Of a DNA stretch of 38,395 nt, positions 1 to 7,682 are shown one piece after another. The notes beneath the pieces were generated by a model. It was not told the origin of the DNA. It worked only from the letters and a program-made list of their open reading frames with translations, and searched no databases. Origin of the DNA: Sedimenticola sp. (lineage in GTDB: Bacteria; Pseudomonadota; Gammaproteobacteria; Chromatiales; Chromatiaceae). Position numbers and translations under genes: made by a program. Where the stretch lies: the NCBI GenBank assembly GCA_026984055.1, contig JALSSX010000245.1, positions 1 to 38,395 of the forward strand, given 5' to 3'. Positions within the stretch are counted from its first letter, which is position 1, and each line of letters begins with the position of its first letter.

Positions 1-1
1 T

Positions 2-1417
2 TCCGATTGGATCGCCAATCAGAAGGCGACCTCCTTGTCCGTTTTAGAAATGCATGACGACAAAGTGGGTACGGATTTCCTGAAAAACTACGATCCGAAT
101 ACCCGTGATGTCAGTAACCGTATCGGCCGTGATCCCGTTTTGTGCCAGAAGTGTCATGCGGACAACGTCATTGGCGTATTGATGTCGGCGAAGCATAAAA
201 ACAAGAAAGGCAAAGAGATCATTGTGCCCCCTCTGACCCAAGTGCTGCATACCGCGCACTTGACCAATGCGCCGCTGGTCGATTCGCATGGCCGAACGGG
301 TTCATGCCAGGCATGCCATCCGTCTCACCGCATGGATGGAGCCTTGGACAAAATGTTGATCACCTCCGAGGGCAAGAATGCCTTCGCCGACGGCGACAAC
401 CGCGACTCCAAGGGCTGTTTTGCCGGGCGTGATGTGCATAGCAACCCGAACAAGGACAAGGATGGCGCCGAAACCCCCGAGCACCTGAATGCCATTGGGA
501 AATGGTTGCAGGAGAATGTCACCCAGATCGGCAACGGCAAGCATGGCAAGGGCATGTGGTGCACCAACTGCCACACCCAGTTGTCGCGCGAGCTGTATCA
601 GCGCGACAATCTGACCAACGCGTTCAAGCAGGAAGGCGAGACTATCCGCAACAAGTCCCTGGATGAGATTGCCGCCGCGATCGGTGTGTCGCGTAAGGTG
701 CTCGAGGATCGTTATCTCGATCCGAAGATTGTCTTCAAGGCGGATGGCAAGGTCGATACCCAGCGTTCAGGCGCATTGGACTACTGGCGCAAGGATCGCC
801 TCGTGCCGGATATCGCGGTGATCGCGCTGAAGGGTAATGGCCCTCTGGTGCATAAGGACGAGGATGGTGACATCAACGTCTCGATCCTGTCGGCCAATCC
901 CGCAGTGGACGTGGCGAGTCTCGATCTTCCCGAGGGTGCTACTGGTGCCACCGCGGTACCTTACGATGCGGCTTCACATGGTCGTGACTACTGGTTGGCC
1001 GCTGGCGAACCGCATTGCGCCAACTGCCATGCCGCGCCCTATGTGGAAGGTCAGGGAGGCGTCGCCTTCCCGATTAACCAGCCGGGTAAATACAGCCTGT
1101 CGCGTTACACGAAGGGACATGCCGGCTTGGCTTGCCAGGCTTGCCATCAGTCCATCCATGGTCTGTATCCGGTGACACCCGATCTGGATACCACGACCTA
1201 TGCGCAGGCGGCGATGTATAATCCGGATGGTTCTCATGGGCCGCTGAAATGCCCGGCTTGCCACGTTACCAACGATGATGGCGTTCCGTTCCTGGCGAAA
1301 GCCGATGACGAGGACTACTTCTGGAAAGGCAAGTCGATCCTGCACGATTATGATGCAGCGGTTTCGTGGATGCACGCGAGCGCGCCGGACGAGGGTGGCG
1401 GTATCCCCGAGGAATAA
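2..1417 (+). CDS. Multihaem c-type cytochrome (5' end outside window)
   Basis: The reading frame is open from the first bases of the window, so the N-terminus with its export signal is missing. The visible part holds six CxxCH haem-binding motifs: CQKCH, CQACH, CTNCH, CANCH, CQACH and CPACH. The first lies at nt 143. There are many extra histidines that could be distal ligands. No membrane segment is visible in the remaining part, and the C-terminus is acidic and soluble. This fits a periplasmic or secreted electron-transfer cytochrome with at least six haems. The next two genes on the same strand encode a periplasmic foldase and a TlpA-like thioredoxin, which could help fold it or keep its haem-binding cysteines reduced (inference). 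A strong hairpin terminator follows the stop, so it is probably not cotranscribed with them. The exact cytochrome family is not recognised. Confidence 0.85.
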   Translation, partial: SDWIANQKATSLSVLEMHDDKVGTDFLKNYDPNTRDVSNRIGRDPVLCQKCHADNVIGVLMSAKHKNKKGKEIIVPPLTQVLHTAHLTNAPLVDSHGRTGSCQACHPSHRMDGALDKMLITSEGKNAFADGDNRDSKGCFAGRDVHSNPNKDKDGAETPEHLNAIGKWLQENVTQIGNGKHGKGMWCTNCHTQLSRELYQRDNLTNAFKQEGETIRNKSLDEIAAAIGVSRKVLEDRYLDPKIVFKADGKVDTQRSGALDYWRKDRLVPDIAVIALKGNGPLVHKDEDGDINVSILSANPAVDVASLDLPEGATGATAVPYDAASHGRDYWLAAGEPHCANCHAAPYVEGQGGVAFPINQPGKYSLSRYTKGHAGLACQACHQSIHGLYPVTPDLDTTTYAQAAMYNPDGSHGPLKCPACHVTNDDGVPFLAKADDEDYFWKGKSILHDYDAAVSWMHASAPDEGGGIPEE

Positions 1418-1467
1418 GTTCAGGAAGATGTTCGTTAAGGCCAAGGATGGCCTGAAGGTGGATTTAG

Positions 1468-1502
1468 AATCAGAGGGTTTGCCCTCTGATTTTTTGTTTT
1501 TG
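1468..1502 (+). terminator. Rho-independent terminator after the cytochrome gene
   Basis: A perfect 10-bp stem (AATCAGAGGG at 1468-1477 with its complement at 1482-1491), a 4-base loop TTTG and an immediate T-rich tract to 1502. It lies about 50 bp after the cytochrome stop codon. Confidence 0.9.
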
Positions 1503-1620
1503 AGCCTCCAGTTAAGCTTGCCGATAGTGCTGTTTTAACTGGATGTTTCCCGAATCGGGCGCTAGGAGCTTGTCGGACTTAGCCGTTTGAAGCGAAAACT
1601 CACGGGATCCTATCAAATAT

Positions 1621-1669
1621 GCTTATCATGCGAGGAGAATAGCCGCGCTATTTGACGAGCATGATAAGC
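1621..1669. repeat. Perfect 11-bp inverted repeat in the intergenic region
   Basis: GCTTATCATGC (1621-1631) and its exact complement GCATGATAAGC (1659-1669) are separated by 27 bp. There is no T tract, so it is not a standard terminator. It lies in the 465-bp gap between the cytochrome and foldase genes, just before repeat copy 1. It could be a protein-binding site or the end of a decayed element. Confidence 0.5.
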
Positions 1670-1673
1670 GCAG

Positions 1674-1832
1674 TTAACCGGTATCCGTCCATGGACTTTT
1701 TCAACGACGGAGCCGGAAAATGCGATTTTCCGGCTCCTTCATTTTCAATGACTTGCCGTCATCGAAAATAGCGGTACATCCCCGTAGCGCACACAGGCCA
1801 TTGAAAAATGCCATTTTTCAATGGCCTCTTAG
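1674..1832 (+). repeat. Modular stem-loop repeat, copy 1 (left hairpin partly deleted)
   Basis: Almost the same module order as the copy at 31917-32087. It has the right arm of the first hairpin (ATGGACTTTTTCAAC), then a GGAGCCGGAAAA/TTTTCCGGCTCC hairpin, then a CATTTTCAATGAC/GTCATCGAAAAT hairpin, a short GCGGTAC-type hairpin, and finally the long AGGCCATTGAAAAATG/CATTTTTCAATGGCCT palindrome. The left arm of the first hairpin has lost its TTGAAAAA part. The end at 1829-1832 is TTAG. Confidence 0.85.
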
Positions 1833-1850
1833 GCACCCAAATTCGCGTTG

Positions 1851-1856
1851 TATAAT
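1851..1856 (+). promoter_or_regulatory. Consensus -10 box for the foldase-thioredoxin operon
   Basis: TATAAT lies 26 bp before the ATG at 1883 and about 20 bp after the end of repeat copy 1. The sequence 17 bp further upstream (1828-1833) is not a good -35 box and falls at the repeat end. Transcription would start near 1863 and give a leader of about 20 bases. Confidence 0.5.
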
Positions 1857-1882
1857 CGCCGAACTCACAGGTCATAATATTC

Positions 1883-3157
1883 ATGAAATTGAAACAATTC
1901 TCCCGGCAACTGCTCGTCGCAACGTCGTTGCTGTATTCGTTGGCGTCGGCAGCGAATGTGGAAACCCAGACATTGGCCACGGTAGGCCCTCTACAGGTGA
2001 CTGCCTCGGATCTCGATCGGGCCGTTGCCTCCTCGCCATTTGCCACTCAGTTTGTCACCATGGACGAGTCCGCGCAGGCCTCGCTGCGCGGCGATCTGTT
2101 GCGCCGCCTGGTCAACGCGCGTCTGTTCCTACTTGAGGCCGAACGCCTGAAATTGGGAGACAGTCCGAAGTTCAAGCATGACTCCCAGGTATTTCAGGAT
2201 GGGCTGTTGTATCGGAAATACCTCGTTCACCTGCGTGGTCTGATCCAGCTACCGGCAGATGAATTCGCCGAGATGGCGGAGAATTTTCGCGAGAGTCCTG
2301 ATGCGTTGTCGGCTGCCAAGTCGGCCTACATATCCCGTCGCTACAAAGCGTTGAAACTGGAGACGTTACGTCGCCTCCGCGATCGCTGGCATGTGCGTCT
2401 ACATGAGGATCGCTTGGCGTTGGATGCGCCGGACGATACCTTGGTGATGGAGGGTGATGGTCTGCGAGTGACATTGGCGGATATTGTGTATGACGAAAGC
2501 GGCAAGCGCGCGACCAATCTTGAATGGGTGCGCGATCAGCTCTATCAGCGGGCGGAGGTCGTGTTGTTGGCGAAGGCGGCGGCAGAGCAGGGCGTGGATG
2601 TCTCCGCGCAACTGCGCTCATATGAAAAGGAGCATCTACCCGCGATGTTGCTGGAACGAAAGGTTTCCGAATGGATCCCGAACCAGCAGGTGCTGCGCGA
2701 CTATTATCGCGATCATATGGCTCTGGGACATATCGACGGGCGCCTGCATGTCGGCATGTTGGTGGTGCGCACCCGGGGCGAGGCGGAGGCGCTGCGCAAG
2801 CGTATCCTCGAAGGGGAGAGCCTGTTCAAGCTGGCCGGCAAGTACAGTATCGACCCGTTCGGCCGTTCGCGTAACGGGGATATCGGCTGGGTTTCGGAAA
2901 GCAACGCATTGCCCCAGATCAAGAAGGCGCTGGCTGATTTACCGGACGATCAGGTCAGTGAAATCGTGGAAACCGAGAAGGGCTTTCATCTGTTCACGAT
3001 TCTCGGGCGCCGCATCGGCACGCAGAAGTTGTTCGTCGAGATTCCGGACCGCGTGCGTCAGGCGTATATCGGCGAACGCTTGCGTGATTATGTCGGCGAA
3101 CTGAGCCGAAGGTATCAGGTGGTGTGGAACGTTTTGGAAGACAACAAGGGTAAGTGA
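1883..3157 (+). CDS. Periplasmic PpiC/SurA-type peptidyl-prolyl isomerase
   Basis: A 424-residue protein with an N-terminal signal peptide (about residues 1-24, ending SLASA). A long helical, charged chaperone region follows. A parvulin domain lies at about residues 285-375, with the family pattern of a basic start, FKLAGKYSIDPFGRSR, NGDIGWVSE and the closing GFHLFTILG. Parvulins catalyse cis-trans isomerisation of X-Pro bonds, and SurA-like members act as periplasmic chaperones. The start was chosen because the signal peptide begins there and a TATAAT box lies 26 bp upstream. The stop overlaps the thioredoxin start (TGATG), so the two are translationally coupled. The nearby multihaem cytochrome is a plausible client. 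It could also be an EpsD-like foldase, but no exopolysaccharide cluster is present. Confidence 0.85.
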   Translation: MKLKQFSRQLLVATSLLYSLASAANVETQTLATVGPLQVTASDLDRAVASSPFATQFVTMDESAQASLRGDLLRRLVNARLFLLEAERLKLGDSPKFKHDSQVFQDGLLYRKYLVHLRGLIQLPADEFAEMAENFRESPDALSAAKSAYISRRYKALKLETLRRLRDRWHVRLHEDRLALDAPDDTLVMEGDGLRVTLADIVYDESGKRATNLEWVRDQLYQRAEVVLLAKAAAEQGVDVSAQLRSYEKEHLPAMLLERKVSEWIPNQQVLRDYYRDHMALGHIDGRLHVGMLVVRTRGEAEALRKRILEGESLFKLAGKYSIDPFGRSRNGDIGWVSESNALPQIKKALADLPDDQVSEIVETEKGFHLFTILGRRIGTQKLFVEIPDRVRQAYIGERLRDYVGELSRRYQVVWNVLEDNKGK

Positions 3158-3759
3158 TGATGGTTAAATCCAGGACTGGCGGGTTGCTTCTTGGGTTTGC
3201 GGCCCTTGTCGCCGGCATCGCGTTCGCGAACTGGAAGGCTGGAAAACAGCCCGAAGATACCGATGTGGCGGAAACCGTCATGGCTGTCGATACCACGATG
3301 ACTACCGCCGCAAATCGCACGAACAATGCCTGGGAGATGAATCCCATCGTGTTGCCCGATCTGGATGGGCGGCGCCGAGCCTTGTCGGATTGGAAAGGCA
3401 AGGTGATCATGCTGAATTTCTGGGCGAGTTGGTGCGGTCCCTGTCAGTTTGAGATCAAGGATTTCGTACGCTATCAGCGTGAGTATGGTGGGCGAGGCTT
3501 GCAGATCGTTGGTATTGGCCTGGACGAGACGCGCAAGCTGCGTAATGTGCGCCGGACCCTGGGGATGAACTATCCATCGCTGGTGGTTGATGAATCCCGG
3601 GGTTCCGTATTGATGCGAAAATGGGGAAACCGCTCGGGCATCGTGCCCTATACCATCGTGATCGCGCGCGATGGCCATCTCAAATTCATTCAGCGCGGTC
3701 AGTTCAGCGAGAGCGCCTTCCGCGAGCGTGTCCTGCCGCTGCTGAGTGACGCGGGCTGA
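3157..3759 (+). CDS. TlpA/ResA-like thioredoxin-fold protein
   Basis: A 200-residue membrane-anchored thiol oxidoreductase. An uncleaved-looking hydrophobic segment at residues 8-25 is followed by a polar linker and a thioredoxin fold. The active site is W-C-G-P-C in NFWASWCGPCQFE, cysteines at about 93 and 96. The cis-proline region GIVPYT also fits. TlpA/ResA proteins reduce cysteines of apocytochrome c or other periplasmic targets, which suits the neighbouring multihaem cytochrome and foldase. An in-frame GTG at 3154 and another ATG at 3160 are alternatives. ATG at 3157 gives a one-base overlap with the foldase stop and sits six bases after AAGGG. Confidence 0.88.
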   Translation: MMVKSRTGGLLLGFAALVAGIAFANWKAGKQPEDTDVAETVMAVDTTMTTAANRTNNAWEMNPIVLPDLDGRRRALSDWKGKVIMLNFWASWCGPCQFEIKDFVRYQREYGGRGLQIVGIGLDETRKLRNVRRTLGMNYPSLVVDESRGSVLMRKWGNRSGIVPYTIVIARDGHLKFIQRGQFSESAFRERVLPLLSDAG

Positions 3760-3782
3760 ACGGACACCTTACGGAGTCCGCT

Positions 3783-5453
3783 TTGTCAGATCGGGTACGA
3801 TGGGTCGCGGGGGATGTCCCCGGCCGTTGGCGATTGCTCGCTTGGGCGGTCTTGTTCATCTGGCTCCTTCCCGGCCTGCTCGGCCATGAGCCTTGGAAAC
3901 CAGACGAGGCCTACACCTTCGGCCTGGTCAACCACATCATGCGCAGTGGCGATTGGGTGGTGCCGACGCTTGCCGGCGAGCCCTTCATGGAAAAGCCGCC
4001 GTTCTATTTCATTTGCGCGGCCTTCAACGCCAGGGTGTTCCATCCGCTGTTGAGTCTGCCGGATGCGGCTCGCCTGACTTCGGCCTGGTTTCTGCTGTTG
4101 ACCTATTGTTTCGTCGCCTTGAGCGCGCGCCAGTTGTATGGCAAGGGCAGCGGCCTGTATGCGGTACTACTGCTGACCGCAACGCTGGGCTTGGTCGTGC
4201 GTGCTCACCAACTTCTGACCGATATCGCGATGCTGTCTGGTATTGCCATGGCCTTGTATGGCATGGTACTTGCGCGACAGCGCTGGCTTGTCGGCGGTCT
4301 TGCGCTGGGTACTGGCGCGGGGGTCGCGTTTCTCAGTAAGGGCGTGCTTGGCCCGGGGTTGATCGGCTTGGGTGCGCTGCTGCTGCTGGCACATCCAGCC
4401 TGGCGAACGCGAGAATATGCGCTTGCGATGTTGACCGGCACGCTGGCGGTGATGCCATGGCTGCTGATCTGGCCGATCGCGCTCTATCAACGTTCTCCCC
4501 AGTTGTTCGACCAATGGTTCTGGGTAAACAACATCGGTCGCTTTGTCGGCTCTGTGCATTTGGGGCCGCCGGCCACGCCGGGATTCTATCCGCGGACCCT
4601 GCTCTGGGCCGGTCTGCCGACACTGCCGCTGGCGCTTTTTGCCCTTTGGCGCGTCGGTTGGCGTAACGCGCTCGCCGATCCAGTGATGTTTCTGCCTCTG
4701 AGTCAGTTCGCCGTCATGCTCGCGGTATTGTCGCTGGCTGCCGATGCGCGCGCGCTCTATGCCTTGCCGATGTACGTTCCGCTGGCGGTATTGGCCGTGG
4801 CCGGCCTAAGAGGGATGTCGGCGAAAGCGAATCGCCGGATCTCCCTGTTGGCGAACGGCCTGTTCGGTGTGCTGTTACTGTTGCTCTGGGTGGTTTGGCT
4901 GGTGGGTGTCAGTGGCGTTCCCGGTGTGGCTCATGACGCCTTGGCGGTGAAGCACCCCTTGGAAGCGTTGCGCGTCTCGTGGTCGTTGCTGCTGCCGGCA
5001 ATCCTTGCGACTGGCACATGGTTATGGATTACGTTGAAAGCGCCATTGACGGCGCATTTTTCGTTGGCATTGCGCCTGGCCGCTGGCCTGGCCACGAGCT
5101 GGCTGCTGGTGATGACTCTGCTGTTACCGGTAATCGATGCGGAAAAGAGTTACGATGCGATGTGCCGCGGTCTTGCCAAGGCGTTGCCGGCGGCGCATGG
5201 ATGCATCTCCAGTGTGTTGCTCGGGGAACCGCAACGCGCATTGTTCGAATACTATCTCGGCATCCAGACCGTGTCGCGCGCGCCGACTGAGATCGACGAG
5301 CATTGTGACTTGGTTCTCGTGCAGGAACACGATCTCGCTGGTCGGCGTCACGCGGACTTCGGTACGCTGATCTGGCGCGGCCATCGACCGGGCGACGAAC
5401 GCGAAAGCTATGCGCTGTATCGATTCAGCGTCGCTGATTCCGCCAGCGATTGA
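3783..5453 (+). CDS. GT39/ArnT-like membrane glycosyltransferase
   Basis: A 556-residue polytopic membrane protein with about 11-12 hydrophobic segments. It has the N-terminal acidic motif EPWKPDEAYTF after the first membrane span, typical of the GT39 (PMT_2, ArnT-like) family. These enzymes move a sugar from a polyprenyl-phosphate donor to lipid A or protein in the periplasm. FMEKPPFYF after the second motif is also characteristic. The start is TTG, chosen because CGGAG lies seven bases upstream and there is no early in-frame ATG. It follows the thioredoxin gene by 23 bp. Its last 29 bp overlap the end of the convergent HerA-like gene. The substrate cannot be told from sequence. Confidence 0.82.
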   Translation: MSDRVRWVAGDVPGRWRLLAWAVLFIWLLPGLLGHEPWKPDEAYTFGLVNHIMRSGDWVVPTLAGEPFMEKPPFYFICAAFNARVFHPLLSLPDAARLTSAWFLLLTYCFVALSARQLYGKGSGLYAVLLLTATLGLVVRAHQLLTDIAMLSGIAMALYGMVLARQRWLVGGLALGTGAGVAFLSKGVLGPGLIGLGALLLLAHPAWRTREYALAMLTGTLAVMPWLLIWPIALYQRSPQLFDQWFWVNNIGRFVGSVHLGPPATPGFYPRTLLWAGLPTLPLALFALWRVGWRNALADPVMFLPLSQFAVMLAVLSLAADARALYALPMYVPLAVLAVAGLRGMSAKANRRISLLANGLFGVLLLLLWVVWLVGVSGVPGVAHDALAVKHPLEALRVSWSLLLPAILATGTWLWITLKAPLTAHFSLALRLAAGLATSWLLVMTLLLPVIDAEKSYDAMCRGLAKALPAAHGCISSVLLGEPQRALFEYYLGIQTVSRAPTEIDEHCDLVLVQEHDLAGRRHADFGTLIWRGHRPGDERESYALYRFSVADSASD

Positions 5454-7044
5454 CGATGGTGTCGATATCCAGATCCCGCAAGCCATTGCGCCAATGGGCA
5501 TGGAAATCCACATCGTTGCTGTTCGGCGGGGGGACCGGTGGGGTGAATTGCACACGGGTGGGCAAGGGCGCGGCCTCGCCGAGTATCAGGGCCTCGCCAC
5601 GACCAAGTGAACTGAGGGTTTCCGTTAGATCCCGTGTACTCTCCGGGACGAGCTGGCGGATATAGTCCTGGTCGTCAGGATTGGTGACGCGCAGACAGAT
5701 ATAGTTGCCACATTGCGCGAGCACGGTTTCCGATAACTCATGTGGGCGCTGGCTGACGACGACCAAGCTAACACCATACTTCCGGCCTTCCTTAGCGATA
5801 CGTTCCATTGCCCGTCGAGTGCCTTCATACTGACCATGCCGGTCCCGTGGAATATACGCGTGCGCTTCCTCGCAGACCAGCGAGATGGGAAACTCCCGGT
5901 AGTGTGGATTCCAGTAGTTGAATTCGAACGCCAGCCGGCCGATCTGCGCGGAAACCGTCGGGCGTACGTCGAACGGCACCGGACTGAGGTCGATGACGGT
6001 GATCTGCGAGCGTTCCTCGCCGAGTCCGATGAAATCACGCAGCAGATCGGACAGCGTGGACGAATCGGTTCTGCGCGTCGGCTTGAACAGGAAATTGTAG
6101 CGCGCGTCGTTCAGTTTGCTTTGTAGCGTGACCAGGAACTCATCGAATTGGCCGTTCAGCGCACCACGCGATTTGCCGAAATCCAGGGTCTGTTCGTTGG
6201 CTTTCTTGAACGCGAGAAACAACTGGGCAAGTGGGAAATACACCGGTGAGTCGACCGACAGGCGGTCCATCTCCAGGTGTTCGTTGGCCTTCTTTCGTAG
6301 CGAGAACACGGTATCGCGAAGGAAGGCAATCTGTGTCGAGGCGCCTGGATCGTTGCGATCGATCAGCAGGTCGACCAGCTCCGAGTAGGTCAGAAGCCAA
6401 TACGGAATTTCCAGATCCCGGGCGCTGAGATAGCGATAGCTGCCTTCCTCGAAGGCGGACTGCATCTGGCCCTGGTCATCCCGCCAGACATATTCGCCAT
6501 GCAGGTCGAGCAAGACGATATGCGCATTCGGCATGCACCCCAGGGTGCGTTGCAGCAGGCTGGTGACCGTCCAGGATTTTCCCGAACCGGATTGCCCGAG
6601 GATCGCCAGGTGACGACCGTACAGGCGGCCGGGGTGCAGATAGACCGGATGATCGTGCCTGGCCGGCAGTGTGCCGACCTCGAAACCGAGCGGCGCGTAG
6701 ACATCGAACAAGGCGCGCAACTCGGTATCCTCGACGGCATAGACCTTTGCGCCGGTGGTCGGGTAGCGATTGATGCCGGGCGAGAATCTGTCCTCGGCAT
6801 CCAACTGGCCGACCGGCATCAGGGTGACCCTTGTCGTGACCGCGTCGGGATTCTGGCGGCAGTCACGATCGGTATCGTCCGCCATGCTCAATACCGAGGC
6901 CAGCACGCGCAGATTGTTCTGCTGCACGCTGACGAAGGAGCCTAGTCGGCCGATCGACGTGAATTGCCCGTCGGCTGCGCGGCTGAATGCGGCGATCATG
7001 CGGTCGCCGCGAACCTCAATGATCTGGCCGATCAGTGTGCTCAT
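5425..7044 (-). CDS. HerA-like ATPase (DUF87 family)
   Basis: A 539-residue protein with an N-terminal HAS-barrel-like region (IGQIIEVRGDRMIAAF). Walker A is GQSGSGKSWT at about residues 150-159. A Walker B-like strand reads ISLVCEEAHAYIP, and a C-terminal arginine-finger segment contains SQRPHELSETV. HerA proteins are hexameric DNA-translocating ATPases. In archaea they work with the NurA nuclease in end resection, and in some bacteria they are parts of defence systems. No NurA, SIR2 or other effector gene is adjacent, so the role here is unknown. The ATG at 7044 is preferred because family members begin close to this point and a TATAAT box lies about 40 bp upstream. A TTG at 7071 with GGAAG ahead of it is an alternative adding nine residues. 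Confidence 0.85.
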   Translation of the reverse strand: MSTLIGQIIEVRGDRMIAAFSRAADGQFTSIGRLGSFVSVQQNNLRVLASVLSMADDTDRDCRQNPDAVTTRVTLMPVGQLDAEDRFSPGINRYPTTGAKVYAVEDTELRALFDVYAPLGFEVGTLPARHDHPVYLHPGRLYGRHLAILGQSGSGKSWTVTSLLQRTLGCMPNAHIVLLDLHGEYVWRDDQGQMQSAFEEGSYRYLSARDLEIPYWLLTYSELVDLLIDRNDPGASTQIAFLRDTVFSLRKKANEHLEMDRLSVDSPVYFPLAQLFLAFKKANEQTLDFGKSRGALNGQFDEFLVTLQSKLNDARYNFLFKPTRRTDSSTLSDLLRDFIGLGEERSQITVIDLSPVPFDVRPTVSAQIGRLAFEFNYWNPHYREFPISLVCEEAHAYIPRDRHGQYEGTRRAMERIAKEGRKYGVSLVVVSQRPHELSETVLAQCGNYICLRVTNPDDQDYIRQLVPESTRDLTETLSSLGRGEALILGEAAPLPTRVQFTPPVPPPNSNDVDFHAHWRNGLRDLDIDTIVNRWRNQRR

Positions 7045-7082
7045 GCTCAGATAATCAGGATTGGCTGCCAATTGTTGCTTCC

Positions 7083-7088
7083 ATTATA
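7083..7088 (-). promoter_or_regulatory. -10 box upstream of the HerA-like gene
   Basis: Read on the minus strand this is TATAAT. Transcription would start near 7076 and give a leader of about 30 bases to the ATG at 7044. No convincing -35 hexamer is seen, and an AT-rich palindrome (7114-7134) lies just upstream. Confidence 0.45.
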
Positions 7089-7113
7089 CATCCGGGTAGA
7101 AAACTTTTCCCTA

Positions 7114-7134
7114 ATTGTTAATTAAATTAACAAT
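7114..7134. promoter_or_regulatory. AT-rich 21-bp palindrome, possible operator
   Basis: ATTGTTAATT and its exact complement AATTAACAAT flank a single A. It sits between the stop of the FliL-like gene and the HerA-like gene, about 26 bp upstream of the TATAAT box. With only A/T-rich arms and no T tract it is a poor terminator. A dimeric regulator-binding site is more likely (inference). Confidence 0.4.
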
Positions 7135-7170
7135 ATAGCGATTTATATTCTTGTCGTTTTGAGTATAACC

Positions 7171-7560
7171 CTACTGAACGAAGAATGCTGTGAAATAGAG
7201 CTCTTCGACCAGTTTTTTTCCGGTCAGCTCCTTCAGCGTGTTACGCACAGACTCCAAGGCGGTCTTGCGTAGCGTTTCTTTTCCGACGGGTGTACGCAGG
7301 GTATCGCCGTCTTGTTCGGTCAGCAGCATCAACAGGGTGTGTCGAATCGCTGGTGCGTTTAACTCGATATCGCCGAGTTTGTCGGGCCGTTCTGTCATTA
7401 GCTGCACCTCAACCTTGACATACTGGAGCTTGCCTTTGACGTTGGTGATCAGCGCCGGCTCCAGGGCGTAATAGGCGATCTCGGGCGCGCTATCCTTTTC
7501 ACCGGCGACCGCCAATGTGCCGAGTATCGACAGCAGTCCGAGGAGGATGATTCGCTTCAT
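7171..7560 (-). CDS. FliL-like exported protein, outside a flagellar cluster
   Basis: A 129-residue protein beginning with a hydrophobic segment that looks like a cleavable signal peptide (residues 1-19, ending AVAG). It continues with the FliL pattern: YYALEPALITN near the start, YVKVEVQLM, APAIRHTLLMLL, then a C-terminal helix and LYFTAFFVQ. FliL proteins form stomatin-like rings around flagellar stators, but stand-alone paralogues also exist. No flagellar gene is nearby. AAGGA lies about 10 bases before the ATG. It is divergent from nagZ across 122 bp. Confidence 0.75.
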   Translation of the reverse strand: MKRIILLGLLSILGTLAVAGEKDSAPEIAYYALEPALITNVKGKLQYVKVEVQLMTERPDKLGDIELNAPAIRHTLLMLLTEQDGDTLRTPVGKETLRKTALESVRNTLKELTGKKLVEELYFTAFFVQ

Positions 7561-7682
7561 GACATCTGATTCCTTCTATTGTGATGAGAATACTGGGAAA
7601 ATGGAGGCGTTGAATTGCTTCAAGGGGTGCTAGCCATGTGGACTTGTCGTTGTAAATCGTTTTTTGCCGAACGGAACAGCTC

